Below, in pieces: positions 35,537 through 44,695 of a stretch of DNA of 64,000 nt. Both the position numbers and the translations under genes were made by a program. This DNA is from Bacteroidales bacterium (GTDB lineage Bacteria; Bacteroidota; Bacteroidia; Bacteroidales; UBA932): the NCBI GenBank assembly GCA_017437755.1, contig JAFRXI010000008.1, positions 99,913 to 163,912 on the forward strand. Reading direction: 5' to 3'. Numbering within the stretch: the stretch's first letter is position 1; the number at the start of each line of letters is the position of its first letter. The notes under the pieces are model-generated. The model searched no databases. It was not told the origin of the DNA and was given only the letters and a program-made list of their open reading frames with translations.

Positions 35537-37018
35537 ATGAAACGAATCTCCATTATATTATTTGCCTCATTTGCTTCCCTGTGGGCTTGCGACGTCAAGC
35601 CCGCAGAGGAGGAAATCGCCAACACCGGTGCCGCAGGCTTTTCGGCTTCCTTCCAGATGCCCTCCGGCAGCGGCGTCGCCCTTTGGGAAAGCGGTGACAA
35701 ACTGGTTGTGGTGGATACCAGGAACGGTCTGCATCGCTTTGATATGGACGCAGGCATATCCAAGCCGGAGGGAGAATTCTCCGGCACTCTCTCGGAAAAC
35801 AGCCAGGTAAAGTACGTGATCTATTCCCATGATCCTGGCGCAGTGACCTACGATCCCGCAACGGAGACTTTCACCCTCAACGTTCCTGAAACATATAACG
35901 CCAAGGAAGCAGGGACACTTGTCAAGGCCAACGCCGCCGCAATCGGAATTCCGCAGGGCGGTGATATTGCCTTGCAGTCGGTGTGCGGCTTCATCAAGTT
36001 CACGCTGCCTTCTAACGGGAAAACCCTGGAACAGGGAGGCAAGACCTTCAGTCTGACGGACATCAAGAAGGTGACGATTATGGATAACGACGGTAAGTCA
36101 TTTGCCGGTACGGTTCATGCTTCCTGGCCGGAAGGTACTCCTTCGCCCGCTTTCGTATCCGTGGAGGAAGGATCTGCCACCATTACGTTCCGCACACATG
36201 CCCTCTCAACCGCCAATGGTGATACCTTCTATGAGGCTGGGGATTACTATCTCCCCGTGGTCCCTCAGAACTACGAGCATGTGCGCATAGACGTGGAGGA
36301 TACGGATGGCAATGAGGCGGTAGCAGTGGCCGAGCGTGCAATTGACGTGCAGGCGGCAGCCCTGTCCAACCTGCATGAGGTGTCCTGGCCGACCGTGGTT
36401 ATCGAGGCGAATTTCGAATCCAACACCAAAGCTGAATCCGACTCGCATACGGGCATTAACAGTAATTTTGTGTCGGCCAACCTTTCCTGCGACCGGGCGG
36501 AAATAGGTAATCCTACCAATATCGTGGAAGGTGGCACCAAGAAGAAGTACGAATACACCGTTCCCGAGAATGGCTATGATTACATCTTCTGGACCACTAA
36601 CGGCATCGGCCGAAACACCAAGAGCCTTGGCAACAATACTTATGGGCTCATCGACGTGGTTTTCAACGCTTACGTGGCCAGTTGGGCCAGGGATGGGAAA
36701 AACTGGATAGTTGGTTCGCAGCAGGAGGTTGCATGGATCAAATTCCCGTCCTACGACGGCGTTCTCACCCGCGTGGAAATGTATTACTACGACAACGCCT
36801 GCGGCCCCTGGAGCGTTTCCTCTGAAGTGGATCCGGATACGGGGCTTGGCACGGTGAACATGGCCTCGGGACAGATTTCCACCAAGTCCGGAACATTCAA
36901 ATGGCTGGATATCCTGGTTCCGGATGCCGAGCGCGGAAAGCCTTATTATTTTGTGATGGGACCGGGCGGCCAGTATCGTATCCGCGGCTGGAAACTCACA
37001 TACAAAGTCTTTAACTAG
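35537..37018 (+). CDS. Surface lipoprotein: fimbrillin-like N-terminus and lectin-like C-terminus
   Basis: A 493-residue lipoprotein (lipobox LWAC, Cys 18). Residues about 25-285 resemble the fimbrillin-like domain (ALWESGDKLVVV, GDIALQSVCGFIKFTL, GDTFYEAGDYYLPVVP). Residues about 300-493 are a distinct beta-rich domain with many aromatic residues (YIFWTTNGIGRN, VEMYYYDNACGPWS, YYFVMGPGGQYRIRGWKL), suggestive of a carbohydrate-binding module. No catalytic motif is seen. Together with its neighbours it probably belongs to the surface binding apparatus. The start at 35537 is set by the signal peptide. Confidence 0.62.
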   Translation: MKRISIILFASFASLWACDVKPAEEEIANTGAAGFSASFQMPSGSGVALWESGDKLVVVDTRNGLHRFDMDAGISKPEGEFSGTLSENSQVKYVIYSHDPGAVTYDPATETFTLNVPETYNAKEAGTLVKANAAAIGIPQGGDIALQSVCGFIKFTLPSNGKTLEQGGKTFSLTDIKKVTIMDNDGKSFAGTVHASWPEGTPSPAFVSVEEGSATITFRTHALSTANGDTFYEAGDYYLPVVPQNYEHVRIDVEDTDGNEAVAVAERAIDVQAAALSNLHEVSWPTVVIEANFESNTKAESDSHTGINSNFVSANLSCDRAEIGNPTNIVEGGTKKKYEYTVPENGYDYIFWTTNGIGRNTKSLGNNTYGLIDVVFNAYVASWARDGKNWIVGSQQEVAWIKFPSYDGVLTRVEMYYYDNACGPWSVSSEVDPDTGLGTVNMASGQISTKSGTFKWLDILVPDAERGKPYYFVMGPGGQYRIRGWKLTYKVFN

Positions 37019-37020
37019 TC

Positions 37021-39087
37021 ATGCGAAGGACATGTTGCATGCTGGCTGTCTGCGCCCTGCTCCTTGCAGGGTGCAGGGAGGCTGGTTTCCAGGTGTCCGA
37101 TACGCCGGATCTGGAGGTGAAAGCGTTCAATTCAGCCAGCATTACACTCGACGACAAGGGCGGCGTGGAGGTGATGGGTACCTATGAATACGGCACCGGC
37201 GGTGTCAGCTTCAAGGGTCACTGGGATCTCACCGGCTACAACCGCCTGCGTTTCACTGTGGCTAATCTGGATTCGCTGGAGCATCTGATACTGGTGGTTT
37301 CTGTCTGCAATGCGGAGCAGGAGAAGATTCCCTGGAGGGGAACGCCTTATGCAGGCGAAGCCAACCGCCGCTTCCACGTGAAGCCGCTTGAGAAGGTTAC
37401 GCTTACCTGGTGGTTCCCCGGGCCCGTTGCCCATCCGGAGATTGACCGGCAGTTCACCACTATGCAGAGCACCCCCTATTCAGCCGGTGACTTTACTTAC
37501 AACGTAGACTGGTCCGACGTATCCGAAATCCGTTTTAACCAGCGCTGGAACAAGCTGGGCATGCGGTATTGCATCTCGGACGTGGAACTGTTGGAGGGGC
37601 CCCGCAGGAAGGGCCCCGATTATCTGGCTTACGGCGAGGATGAGTTCTTCCCCTTCATCGACAGATACGGGCAGTTCAAGCACAAGGACTGGCCCGGGAA
37701 GATTCATTCTGATAAGGAACTCGCCGCCGCCCGTGAGGCGGAGGAAGCTGACATTGCAGCACATCCCGCTCCGGCGGACTGGGACGAGTACGGCGGCTGG
37801 GCCGCCGGCCCCCAACTCGAGGCCACCGGCCGTTTCCGTACGGAGAAGATTGATGGAAAATGGTGGCTGGTGGATCCGAAAGGGCACCTGTTCTGGAGCC
37901 ACGGCGTGCTGCGCATCTCGCCCGGCAATGCCGTGACGCCGCTCAGCGCTCCAGGTCTGGCGGACCGCCGCAAGTGGTTTGAAGAACTTCCGGAAAAGGA
38001 CGACCCGGAGTACGGGAAGTTCTACACCACCTTCGACCCGCTCCTTGGTAGCTACTATGCTGCCCGAGGCATCGACGACCACTATGACTTCAGTTCAGCC
38101 AACTGCTATCGCAAATACGGTCCTGACTATATGGCCGTTTACAACGACCTGTGCCACCGCCGGCTGCGCAGCTGGTGCATGAACACCATGGCCAACGCCA
38201 CGGAACCGTCCATGACCGCCCTTCACCGCACACCCTGGTGCGACCGCATCGAGATTGTCTCCACGCCGATGTCTGAGAACGCAAAAATCCTCTGGTGGAA
38301 ACTGCCGGACCCGTTTGACCCCTCCTTCAAAGAGGAGATAGACCGTCAGCTGACCGCCCGGGCGGAGGAACTCTCCGACCCCTGGTGCATCGGCCTGTTC
38401 GTGGATAACGAGCATGCCTGGGGTGATGCCACGCACGTGACGGAGTGTGCGCTTGACGCACCGGACGGTGCTGCCGTGAAAAAGGCTCTCCGTGTATGGC
38501 TGAGAGCACGTTACGGAAAGGATGTGCCGTTCGCGGCGATGACCATTGAGGACAAGGAAGCTTTCAACGACGTGGTGATTGATAAGTACTACAGCACGAT
38601 ACGTGAGGAATTCAACCGGCTTGCTCCGGGCTTGCTGTATCTGGGCTGCCGCTTCGGGGGGCATCCGGGCAATCCCCGCGTGATTGAGATCGGAGCACGG
38701 TACTGCGACCTTCTCAGCTACAACATCTACAAGTACAACCTGGATTGCTTCAAACTTCCGGAAGGGATAGACAAGCCAGTGCTGATCGGCGAGTTCCATT
38801 TTGGGTCTACCGACCGCGGCCCGTTCCATCCCAGCCAGGTCTGGACGGAGAACCAGGAAGACAGGGGAGTCTGCTACAAGGACTACGTCCGTTCGGCCCT
38901 GGAGCATCCCAACTTCGTGGGGACGCACTGGCACCAGTTCGGCGACCAGGCAACCACCGGACGTTTCGACGGCGAAGATTTCCAGGTGGGCTTCACCGAT
39001 GTCTGCGATACGCCTTACAAGGAGACAGTGGAGGCAGCCCGCGAGATAGGAAGCCGGATGTATCAGCTTCGATGGGATGCAAGATGA
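37021..39087 (+). CDS. GH50/agarase-like clan GH-A hydrolase, lipoprotein
   Basis: A 688-residue lipoprotein (LAGC, Cys 18). Residues about 25-195 form a beta-sandwich like a carbohydrate-binding module. The (beta/alpha)8 part starts with GKWWLVDPKGHLFWSHGV (about 279-296). Probable acid/base is Glu 464 in LFVDNEHAW and nucleophile Glu 591 in LIGEFHFGSTDRG. This last motif is like that of GH50 beta-agarases, so a GH50 or related agarase-like family is the best guess; the substrate need not be agarose. Its stop overlaps the start of the radical activase (ATGA), linking it to the glycyl radical module. Confidence 0.7.
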   Translation: MRRTCCMLAVCALLLAGCREAGFQVSDTPDLEVKAFNSASITLDDKGGVEVMGTYEYGTGGVSFKGHWDLTGYNRLRFTVANLDSLEHLILVVSVCNAEQEKIPWRGTPYAGEANRRFHVKPLEKVTLTWWFPGPVAHPEIDRQFTTMQSTPYSAGDFTYNVDWSDVSEIRFNQRWNKLGMRYCISDVELLEGPRRKGPDYLAYGEDEFFPFIDRYGQFKHKDWPGKIHSDKELAAAREAEEADIAAHPAPADWDEYGGWAAGPQLEATGRFRTEKIDGKWWLVDPKGHLFWSHGVLRISPGNAVTPLSAPGLADRRKWFEELPEKDDPEYGKFYTTFDPLLGSYYAARGIDDHYDFSSANCYRKYGPDYMAVYNDLCHRRLRSWCMNTMANATEPSMTALHRTPWCDRIEIVSTPMSENAKILWWKLPDPFDPSFKEEIDRQLTARAEELSDPWCIGLFVDNEHAWGDATHVTECALDAPDGAAVKKALRVWLRARYGKDVPFAAMTIEDKEAFNDVVIDKYYSTIREEFNRLAPGLLYLGCRFGGHPGNPRVIEIGARYCDLLSYNIYKYNLDCFKLPEGIDKPVLIGEFHFGSTDRGPFHPSQVWTENQEDRGVCYKDYVRSALEHPNFVGTHWHQFGDQATTGRFDGEDFQVGFTDVCDTPYKETVEAAREIGSRMYQLRWDAR

Positions 39088-39836
39088 CGGACGGGATTGT
39101 ATTCAGTATCGAGGAGTTCGCCATCAATGACGGCCCTGGCATCCGCACAACGGTTTTCCTGAAGGGATGTCCGCTGCGCTGCGCCTGGTGTCACAATCCG
39201 GAAGGGTGGAGCCCTCTGCCGGAGAAGATGGTGAAAAGGGGCAGGGAAGAAACCTGCGGCTATCGGATCTCTTCAGGGGAACTGGCGGAGAGGCTGGGCC
39301 GGGACAGGGACCTGTTCCGTGACAGCGGGGGAGGCGTCACTTTCACTGGCGGGGAACCGCTGATGCAGAGCCCTTTCCTTTGCGAAGTGATGGATGGCCT
39401 GAAGGATATGCACAAGGCTGTGGAAACCAGTGGATATGCTCGGGAAGATGCCTTCCGCAGCGTTATGGAGAGGGCCGACAGCCTGCTCTTTGATATCAAA
39501 CTGGTGGATTCCGCGCTGCACAGGAAGTATACTGGTGCTGGTAATGAGCTCATCCTCAGAAACCTGAAGACGCTCATCGCTTCCGGAAAACCCTTTGTGG
39601 CAAGGATTCCCCTGATTCCCGGCGTGAATGACACGCGGGAGAATATGGAAGCCACGGCATCCCTCCTCCAGGGCGCCGTCGGTCTACAAAGGGTGGAACT
39701 GCTACGTTACAACCGGGTAGCGGGTGCCAAATACCCGATGGTGGGCCTTTCCTACCGGCCACCTTTCGACGAAGAAAAAGAACCGGCCGTTTACGATGCT
39801 TTCACCGGCCTGGGTATGAAATTATTGGTTTTGTAA
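39084..39836 (+). CDS. Glycyl radical enzyme activase (PflA-like radical SAM protein)
   Basis: A 250-residue radical SAM protein that installs the glycyl radical on its partner using S-adenosylmethionine. The cluster motif is C29-X3-C33-X2-C36 (GCPLRCAWCHNPEG), followed by the family blocks GGGVTFTGGEPLMQ and LLFDIKLVD and the HRKYTG stretch. The ferredoxin-like insert with extra four-cysteine clusters common in activases of dehydratase-type enzymes is missing, so it has the minimal PflA layout. The start at 39084 overlaps the stop of the GH50-like gene; the partner enzyme starts one base after its own stop. Confidence 0.92.
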   Translation: MTDGIVFSIEEFAINDGPGIRTTVFLKGCPLRCAWCHNPEGWSPLPEKMVKRGREETCGYRISSGELAERLGRDRDLFRDSGGGVTFTGGEPLMQSPFLCEVMDGLKDMHKAVETSGYAREDAFRSVMERADSLLFDIKLVDSALHRKYTGAGNELILRNLKTLIASGKPFVARIPLIPGVNDTRENMEATASLLQGAVGLQRVELLRYNRVAGAKYPMVGLSYRPPFDEEKEPAVYDAFTGLGMKLLVL

Positions 39837-39837
39837 A

Positions 39838-41907
39838 ATGAACAAGAGAATAGAGACTTTACGGGCATTCATCCGAAGCGGTAAGCACTTCGCTTTCCGG
39901 CATGCTCCCGAAGATTATGGTCTGGACCGTTTGGCCCATCGTTTTGCCGATATCGCCTTGCCTCCAGTGCAGCGCAGTTCACGTATGCTGCGTGCCCTTC
40001 TGAATGCGGAAAAGCCCGTTATCCTGGAAGGGGAGAAGATAGTTGGTACCCGCACTATCAGCCGCATCCCCTCCATTTTTACGGAAGCGGAGTGGGCGGA
40101 GATCCGGAAAACACATACCCTGCACGAGCGTGGTACCGTTTCAAATATATCCCCAGATTATGAAGGTATCCTTCGAGACGGTTTGGGAGGACGGAAATCG
40201 CAGGTCCTTGAAAGGGCCAAGGATCCTACCCTGACTGAGGAACAGCGACTGTTCCTCTCTGCTGCTGTCGAGAGCATAGAGGCTGTACAGGATTTTATCC
40301 AAAAGTACCGCGTTTGTGCACGCAGCGCCGGTTTGGAGGACATAGCCAGCATACTCGACAACATTCATTCTGTGGGGGCGACTACCCTCCGGGAGGCTCT
40401 CCAGCTGCTTAGAATGGTTCATTTCGCCCTTTGGGAGAGCGACTGTTACCACAACACCCTGGGTCGGTTCGACCAATATATCTATCCTTATTATCGTGCC
40501 GACAAAGCCGCCGGACGCATTACCGACCAGGAAGCCTTCGACCTCATCGAGGAGTTCTTCCTGACTTGTAACAAGGACAGTGACCTTTACGTGGGGATGC
40601 AGCAGGGAGACAATGGCCAGAGCATCGTTCTGGGAGGCCGCAACCAAAAGGGCGAGTACCTTTTCAACGAGGTGTCCAGGATGTGCCTCAAGGCCAGCTA
40701 CGAACTCAATCTGATCGATCCCAAAATCAATCTTCGCTGCGATGCCGATACGCCCCTGGATGTGTTTATCCAGGGTGCCCATCTCACCAAACGTGGCTTG
40801 GGCTTTCCGCAGTACGACAACGACGACGTGGTAATTCCCGGCCTGGAAAAACTGGGGTACAGCCCCGAAGACGCCCGGAATTATGTGGTGGCGGCCTGCT
40901 GGGAGTTCATCATCCCCAAGAACGGGATGGAGATTGTTAACATCGACGCCCTGTCCTTTGCGGGGGTGGTGAGTGACGCACTGGAACACTTGGAAGAATA
41001 CGCCAGTTATGAGGCTTTCTACGCCTATGTGGACAACTGCATCAAGGCCGAGTGCGAGCGCATAACACAGGCGCACAATAACCTTTATATCGTTCCGGCT
41101 CCCTTCATGTCCATGTTGATGGGCGGCACCATAGAAAAGGCCCGGGATATTTCACTGGGCGGCAATTCCAACAATTACGGCGTTCACGGCACGGGCCTTT
41201 CCACGGCTGCCGATTCCCTGGCGGTGATCAAGAAGTACTACTTTGAGGAAAAAACCCTATCTTTGGAAGAACTGATGGATGCTCTCCACCATAACTTCAA
41301 AGGCCATGAGGCCCTTCAGGAGCACCTGCGGAACGACGCTCCCAAGATGGGCCTGGACCTGGAAGAACCGGATTCCATCGGCTCAGCGCTCCTCAAATCC
41401 TTCGCCGAAGGGCTAAGGGGGAAACGGAATGAACGTGGCGGCATATGGCGCGCCGGTACGGGCACGGCCATGTACTATATTTTCCATGCCAAGGACCTTC
41501 CGGCAACACCGGACGGCCGATATGCCGGCGAGGTGATACCAGCCAACTTCACGCCCAGCATGTTCTTGAGACAGAAGGGCCCCGTGTCGGTGATGCGCTC
41601 TTTCTCCAAACAGAAACTGGAAGATGCAATCAACGGCGGTCCTCTCACCATAGAACTGGACGAGAGTATCTTCCGCAACGATGAAAGCGTGGAGAAACTG
41701 GCCATGCTCATCCGTTCCTACATCCGTATGGGCGGGCACCAGTTGCAGTTGAACACACTGAACCGTGAGACCCTCCTGGATGCCAAGAAACATCCTGAAC
41801 AGCATCGCGACCTGATTGTGCGCGTATGGGGCTGGAGCGGATATTTCGTGGAACTTGACGAGTGCTATCAGGATCATATTATCGAACGGATCAAATACAA
41901 GATATGA
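39838..41907 (+). CDS. Glycyl radical enzyme, eliminase-like, unknown substrate
   Basis: A 689-residue member of the pyruvate formate-lyase-like family. The active site loop reads VAACWEFIIP with the thiyl Cys 354 and Glu 356. This C-x-E pattern is found in eliminases (glycerol dehydratase, choline lyase, the anhydrohexitol-phosphate enzymes), whereas pyruvate formate-lyase has two adjacent cysteines. The glycyl loop near the C-terminus is VRVWGWSGYFVEL with the radical Gly 665. It is about 100 residues shorter than most family members. It is coupled to its activase (1 base) and to a sugar porter (ATGA overlap), inside a glycan locus. A role on a sugar or anhydrosugar derived from the glycan is inference. 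Confidence 0.9.
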   Translation: MNKRIETLRAFIRSGKHFAFRHAPEDYGLDRLAHRFADIALPPVQRSSRMLRALLNAEKPVILEGEKIVGTRTISRIPSIFTEAEWAEIRKTHTLHERGTVSNISPDYEGILRDGLGGRKSQVLERAKDPTLTEEQRLFLSAAVESIEAVQDFIQKYRVCARSAGLEDIASILDNIHSVGATTLREALQLLRMVHFALWESDCYHNTLGRFDQYIYPYYRADKAAGRITDQEAFDLIEEFFLTCNKDSDLYVGMQQGDNGQSIVLGGRNQKGEYLFNEVSRMCLKASYELNLIDPKINLRCDADTPLDVFIQGAHLTKRGLGFPQYDNDDVVIPGLEKLGYSPEDARNYVVAACWEFIIPKNGMEIVNIDALSFAGVVSDALEHLEEYASYEAFYAYVDNCIKAECERITQAHNNLYIVPAPFMSMLMGGTIEKARDISLGGNSNNYGVHGTGLSTAADSLAVIKKYYFEEKTLSLEELMDALHHNFKGHEALQEHLRNDAPKMGLDLEEPDSIGSALLKSFAEGLRGKRNERGGIWRAGTGTAMYYIFHAKDLPATPDGRYAGEVIPANFTPSMFLRQKGPVSVMRSFSKQKLEDAINGGPLTIELDESIFRNDESVEKLAMLIRSYIRMGGHQLQLNTLNRETLLDAKKHPEQHRDLIVRVWGWSGYFVELDECYQDHIIERIKYKI

Positions 41908-43226
41908 AAAACGGATTGAAGGCTTTTATGTTCTGGGTGGCCTTTGTGGCTTCCCTGGGCGGACTGCTTTTCGGCTTTGACACTGCGGTCATTTCCGGTG
42001 CTGAGAAGCAGATTCAGGCAGTTTACGGCCTGTCGGACTTTTCCCATGGCTTCACCATGGCCACGGCCCTGATAGGCACCATCATCGGCGCCCTGTTCTG
42101 TGGCAAGCCCGCGGAACGGTACGGACGCAAGAAGTCCCTGATAGTGATAGGCATCCTGTACCTGGTTTCCGCAGTGTTCAGCGGAGCGATCGTGAACTGG
42201 TACAGTTTCATGTTCTTCCGCTTCCTGGGTGGCCTTGCCGTGGGAGCGTCTTCCGTGGTGGGACCGATGTTCATCGCGGAGATTTCCCCGGCGGCATGGA
42301 GGGGCCGTTTCGTTTGCTTCTTCCAGTTCAACATTGTACTGGGTATTGTCCTGGCCTATTTTTCAAATTACTGGATTGCCGGCGTGCCCAACGACTGGCA
42401 GTGGATGATCATGGCTGAGTCCATCCCGGCATTGCTTTTCAGCGTGCTGATGTTCACCATGCCGGAGAGTCCCCGCTGGCTGGTAAAGCAGGGGAGGGAG
42501 GCCGATGCCGTGGCAGTCTTCGAGAAGACCGGTGAAAAGGATGTTCCCGCCGAACTCGAGGCCATCCGCCAGTCCCTGGCCGATGCTTCCCGCAAGGGCG
42601 GAAAACTCTTCCAGAAGAAGTACTGGAAGCCCATCCTCATCGCATTCCTCATTGCCACCATCAATCAGCTCAGCGGCATAAACGCCATCCTGTACTACGC
42701 CCCCCGTCTTCTGGAGATGTCCGGCGTATTCCGCGAGGGAGCCATGCTGCAGAGCATAATAATCGGCCTGACAAACCTCACTTTCTCCATGCTGGGCATG
42801 ATCCTCATCGACAAGGTCGGGCGAAAGACGCTGATAGGCATAGGTGCCATAGGCATGGTGATATGCCAGGCGATGGTGGCCCGCGGCTTTGCCCTGGAGG
42901 CCTTCCACGGCTACTACATGCTCATCTTCCTGGTGGGCTACGTAGCTTTCTTCGCCCTTTCGCTGGGAGCCACCATCTGGGTGGTCATCGCTGAGGTCTT
43001 CCCGAACGATGTCCGCGCCGGCGGGCAGGTGTTCGGCAGCATGACGCACTGGGTGTGGAGCGCCCTCCTCACCTGGTTCTTCCCGCTGTTCCTCTCAATT
43101 GGCGGGCAGTACATCTTTACCTTCTTCTCCGTCATCGCCGCCCTTGCGCTGCTCTTTGCATGGTGGATGCCGGAGACAAAGGGAAAATCTTTGGAACAAA
43201 TTCAGAAAGAACTAGTTAAAGAATAA
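41904..43226 (+). CDS. MFS sugar porter (XylE/GalP type)
   Basis: A 440-residue inner membrane transporter with 12 predicted membrane segments. Sugar porter signatures are present: GFDTAVISGAE near the start, the loop ERYGRKKSL, RFLGGLAVGASS, PESPRWLVKQGR, INQLSGINAILYYAP and the final PETKGKSLEQIQ. It should import a monosaccharide or small sugar with protons. Its ATG overlaps the stop of the glycyl radical enzyme, so the transported sugar may feed that enzyme. The start at 41904 is fixed by the first membrane segment. Confidence 0.92.
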   Translation: MKNGLKAFMFWVAFVASLGGLLFGFDTAVISGAEKQIQAVYGLSDFSHGFTMATALIGTIIGALFCGKPAERYGRKKSLIVIGILYLVSAVFSGAIVNWYSFMFFRFLGGLAVGASSVVGPMFIAEISPAAWRGRFVCFFQFNIVLGIVLAYFSNYWIAGVPNDWQWMIMAESIPALLFSVLMFTMPESPRWLVKQGREADAVAVFEKTGEKDVPAELEAIRQSLADASRKGGKLFQKKYWKPILIAFLIATINQLSGINAILYYAPRLLEMSGVFREGAMLQSIIIGLTNLTFSMLGMILIDKVGRKTLIGIGAIGMVICQAMVARGFALEAFHGYYMLIFLVGYVAFFALSLGATIWVVIAEVFPNDVRAGGQVFGSMTHWVWSALLTWFFPLFLSIGGQYIFTFFSVIAALALLFAWWMPETKGKSLEQIQKELVKE

Positions 43227-43230
43227 AGCC

Positions 43231-44685
43231 ATGAAGAGAATCCTTCTGGCCGCCATGGCCGCCCTTTTAGTAGTCTCCGCTGCGGGACAGGAACTGAAGA
43301 AATCCGTCACCTGGGATAAGATCCGCCATCATCCGGCGCCGCTCAAGGTAATCGGCGAACTGGAGACCGTTCCGTCCAGCCTGGACCGTCCGTCCCTCTG
43401 GAGCGTGGGCTGTGAAACAATGGACCGCGACTATGCCTACTTCGACAAATTCTCCAAGTATATGCCCGAAACGGGCGTGGGTTATGCCCGCCTGCAGAGC
43501 GGTTGGGCCAAGTGCGAGCCCAAGAAGAAGGGGAAGTACGACTTTGCCTGGCTGGACGCCCATGTGGACGGCCTCATTGGATTGGGAATTCACCCCTGGC
43601 TTTGCCTGTGCTATGGCAACCCTCTTTACACCGATGGCGGCAAGGACCTGAACGCCCGTCTGTTCGGCGACGGTCCCGTGATGGATGGCTGGCTTAAGTA
43701 TGTCAAACAGGTTGTCAAACGCTACAAGGGCAAAGTGACGATGTACGAGGTGTGGAACGAGCCGGACGGTGCCCGTGATGCCAACGGCAAGTGGGCTCCC
43801 GCTGCCAACTGGGCCGAGTATGCCCTCCTGTTCGCCCGTACGGCCAAGGCAATCAGGGAAGAGGATCCGGAGGCCAAGATTGCGGCTTTCGGCGCCTTCT
43901 CCATCCGCACCGATTATTTCAAAAGCGGGATGCAGCGCATCGCCGAACTGGGCGCCGCAGAGGATGTGGACTATGTGACCTACCACGCCTACTGGCCTCA
44001 GCCCGAGCGGATTATCCCGCTCATCAAGCAGCTGAAAGAGGATATCCGGGCCGTGAATCCCAAGACCATCCTGCTGCAAGGCGAAAGCGGCTGCCCGTCC
44101 CGCTTGGACTACGGCCACGCCATGTGCTTCCGTGAGTGGACTGAGTACAGCCAGGTCAAATGGGACCTGCGCCACTGCCTGGTCAATTTCTCGATGGGGA
44201 TTCCTTCTTCCATCTTCACCTTTGCAGACCTGCACTACAAGGATTACATGATCCAGTCCTTTGGCCTTATGTGCACCAACCTCGTGAGCGTGCCGCAGTA
44301 TAAGCGTCCGAAATTCTATGGCGTCCAGCACCTGACCAGCGTCATTACTGCCGACTGCAAGGCCTCCGACGATTACCGGATTACCGGTGCCAGCGTCACC
44401 GACGACATCATGCTGCTTGGCGTGCGGAAAGAGGGGAAGCCGGTGGGATTCCTCCTGTGGCTCTCCGGTGAGGAACCCACCAGCAGCCTGGACCGCAAAC
44501 TGGTTGATTTCACCGTGAGCGGACCGCTCCTCAGCGACCCCGTGTATGTGGATATGGTAACGGGTTATGTGCACGAGATGAAGGATCTGGAGAAACGCTT
44601 TGACAACACCACGCGTTTTACCGCCTTCCCCATCTGGGATGCTCCGATTTTCGTTTGTGAAAGAAGCACAGTGAGTTTAAAATAG
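43231..44685 (+). CDS. GH39-like clan GH-A glycosidase, secreted
   Basis: A 484-residue protein with a signal peptide (cleavage near residue 19). The (beta/alpha)8 barrel has an acid/base motif YEVWNEPDGA (Glu 177) and a likely nucleophile Glu 285 in LLQGESGCPS. A short beta domain follows from about residue 385. The W-N-E-P pattern and size fit families such as GH39 (beta-xylosidase and relatives), but clan GH-A families look alike by eye. It follows the sugar porter by four bases. The substrate is not known. Confidence 0.7.
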   Translation: MKRILLAAMAALLVVSAAGQELKKSVTWDKIRHHPAPLKVIGELETVPSSLDRPSLWSVGCETMDRDYAYFDKFSKYMPETGVGYARLQSGWAKCEPKKKGKYDFAWLDAHVDGLIGLGIHPWLCLCYGNPLYTDGGKDLNARLFGDGPVMDGWLKYVKQVVKRYKGKVTMYEVWNEPDGARDANGKWAPAANWAEYALLFARTAKAIREEDPEAKIAAFGAFSIRTDYFKSGMQRIAELGAAEDVDYVTYHAYWPQPERIIPLIKQLKEDIRAVNPKTILLQGESGCPSRLDYGHAMCFREWTEYSQVKWDLRHCLVNFSMGIPSSIFTFADLHYKDYMIQSFGLMCTNLVSVPQYKRPKFYGVQHLTSVITADCKASDDYRITGASVTDDIMLLGVRKEGKPVGFLLWLSGEEPTSSLDRKLVDFTVSGPLLSDPVYVDMVTGYVHEMKDLEKRFDNTTRFTAFPIWDAPIFVCERSTVSLK

Positions 44686-44695
44686 CGTTCAAGAT

